Part shown: positions 62,867-64,000 of the stretch, in pieces
Layout: each line of letters opens with the position of its first letter
How positions within the stretch are numbered: the stretch's first letter is position 1
Assembly: GCA_029961685.1 (NCBI GenBank)
Contig: JARWKL010000008.1
Location: 29,947,619-30,011,618, forward strand
Direction: 5' to 3'
Source: Aristolochia californica
Taxonomy: Eukaryota; Streptophyta; Magnoliopsida; Piperales; Aristolochiaceae
DNA length: 64,000 nucleotides
The notes under the pieces: generated by a model
Told to the model about the DNA's origin: nothing
Seen by the model: the letters and a program-made list of their open reading frames with translations, nothing else
Databases searched by the model: none
Program-made: the position numbers and the translations under genes

Positions 62867-64000
62867 AACTAAAAAGAGTTTACAATCCCTAAAAATTATA
62901 GACACTTTTTGGAATTATCTCTCTCTACATTTGTGCATTGTGCATTTCCATTTTAGATGTATACTTTTTTCTGAAATCAAAGCTTGAGTTTTCACTTTCT
63001 CTTCATCTCGTAAACAAAAAAAGATATTAAAGGGAAATAGATCAAAACAAAATGAAAATTTTAGAGTTTATGTATGTAAAGAATCTAAAGCAATAAACAA
63101 ATGAAAGTCAAGATAATTTATTCACACACCACAAATGAACACAAAAGTTTGGTTATCCAAGTTTGGGAAATTCTACAAGTTCAACCCCAATAGCTTGGAA
63201 TTTTATGAGAAAGAGATTTTTCTACACTTGTTTTAAAAAACAAATATGCATGCTTGAAACATGTTAAAGATGCAAATGACCTATGGATCCACCAAACCTT
63301 TCAAAGAGAATAACAATAAATTCTCAAGTGAAGGTGCATTGGGATATTTACCCGAGTCAAATAAGCCATTATTTTGCACATTTACAAAAAACTTACCTAA
63401 CGATCATAGATGATCGTAAAGTGATTTATCATGTGTAATGGGCAATAATTTTTGTAAGGAATGACTAATGGATTTTGAGTCAACACTCAGTTAAAAATCC
63501 TACCCCTCCTCTTTTTCCCGATGATTGCAAAACCTGATATATAAAATGTAAAAAAAGTTTACAAACCCTAAAACTTACAGACACTTTTTGGAATTATCTA
63601 TCTCTACATTTGTGCATTGTGCATTTCCATTTTAGTTGTATACTTTTTCTTAAATCAAAGCATCAATTTTCACGTTCCCTTCATCTCATAAACAAAAAAA
63701 GAGATAAAAGTCAAATAGATCCCAACAAAATGAAAATTTTAGAGTTTATGTATGGCAAGAATTTAAAGCAATAAACTAATGTAAATAAATAAAATTTATT
63801 CACGCACCACAAATGAACGCAACATTTTTATTATCCAAGTTAGAGAAATTCCACTAGTTCAACCCTAATAGCTCAGAATTTTATAACAAAGAGATTTCTC
63901 TACACAAGTTTTAAAAAATGGATATGCATGCTTGAAACAACTTAAAGATGCAAATGCCTTCAGGATCCAAAACTTTTAAAGAGAATAACAATAAATTCTC

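Larger units (their letters stand above)
1..64000 (+). repeat. Tandem satellite array, ~673-bp monomer
   Basis: The whole window is a head-to-tail array. I tracked a GATATATAAAAAC-type anchor; consecutive anchors (for example 880, 1551, 2224, 2895 and 6254, 6928, 7602) lie 663-677 bp apart with a mode near 673. Landmarks in monomer order are: TATA-like anchor; CTCTCTCTACATTTGTGCAT; AAGCTT; a purine-rich stretch ending in GAGATAAAAGGCAAATAGAT; TTCAACCCTAATAGCTCGG; ATGCATGC; GGATCC; GGGATATTTACCCGAGTC; CGATCATAGATGATTG; a C-rich tract; then the next anchor. All copies face the same way, and nothing foreign interrupts them. The structure is seen directly. Satellite function (centromeric, pericentromeric or subtelomeric) is inference, and I do not recognise the family. 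Confidence 0.97.
61515..64000 (+). repeat. Five-monomer HOR (U-P-Q-R...), right-edge partial copy
   Basis: Anchors are at 61515 (U: GGCAAGAATATCACAAA), 62183 (P: AAATAAAAGCCAAATAGATC, AGAGTTCATGTATGG), 62857 (Q: AAAAAAGATATTAAAGG, AACCTTTCAAAGAG) and 63535 (R: CCTACCCCTCCTCTTTTTCC, AAGCATCAATTTTC). The window ends inside R. The order matches the copies at 48.7-54.9 kb, about 10 kb (15 monomers) away. Confidence 0.88.

Noticed and set aside
1..64000. CCCTAA in AACCCTAATAGC once per monomer, resembling a plant telomere repeat.
   Set aside because: It is a single unit within each 673-bp monomer and never tandem. It is not telomeric DNA.
1..64000. Regular direct repeats that could suggest a CRISPR array.
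   Set aside because: Similarity covers the whole ~673-bp unit, with no short constant repeat alternating with unique spacers, and no cas genes are present.
1..64000. tRNA, 5S rRNA or other Pol III genes as the origin of the monomer.
   Set aside because: I found no A-box/B-box pair or cloverleaf-like segment in the monomer by eye. A tRNA and Rfam covariance-model scan would settle it.

Overview
The window is one uninterrupted, head-to-tail tandem array of an A+T-rich satellite DNA. The monomer is about 673 bp, measured as the spacing between successive copies of a GATATATAAAAAC-type anchor motif. About 96 full or partial monomers run from base 1 to base 64000, all in the same orientation. I see no credible protein-coding gene, RNA gene, CRISPR array, transposon insertion or inverted segment. 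Long homogenised satellite arrays with nested higher-order repeats are typical of eukaryotic (peri)centromeric or subtelomeric heterochromatin. A+T richness (about 70% by eye) and a monomer of several hundred bp would suit a plant, but I do not recognise the family and cannot name the organism.

The interest lies in the changing higher-order repeat (HOR) structure. From 1 to about 8.4 kb a four-monomer HOR (A-B-C-D, about 2.69 kb) repeats three times. From about 8.3 to 12.06 kb it becomes a three-monomer HOR (about 2.02 kb), because monomers A and B were fused by an unequal exchange near 8412-8452. The fused unit was then duplicated, and the second copy lost 187 bp at a TGCAT microhomology. 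From 12 to 18.4 kb monomers are divergent with no short-period HOR. A different three-monomer block is duplicated at 18371-20395 and 20396-22421, followed by a single-monomer duplication at 22551-23898. From 24 to 48 kb the order looks irregular, but diagnostic variants recur at offsets of 2, 7, 16 and 25 monomers. From 48.66 kb a five-monomer HOR (named here U-P-Q-R-S, about 3.3 kb) appears. It is present once with a severely truncated P, once nearly complete, and again at the right edge (61.5-64 kb).

Local disruptions include a 38-base pure C run at 38134-38171, a 61-bp deletion paired with a 58-bp duplication near 34.9 kb that leaves monomer length almost unchanged, and several intramonomer deletions (14.97, 46.58, 46.70, 46.81, 49.52, 51.55, 53.78 and 60.02 kb). 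One deletion is shared by two places 13.3 kb apart and so marks a segmental duplication. Every monomer also carries the same internal landmarks: a C-rich/G-rich tract, a TATATAAA box, an 8-bp inverted repeat around a central palindrome, a short ATCAT/ATGAT dyad, and commonly single HindIII and BamHI sites.

Short open frames (up to about 92 codons) recur at the same phases of the monomer. They are products of the repeat, not genes.
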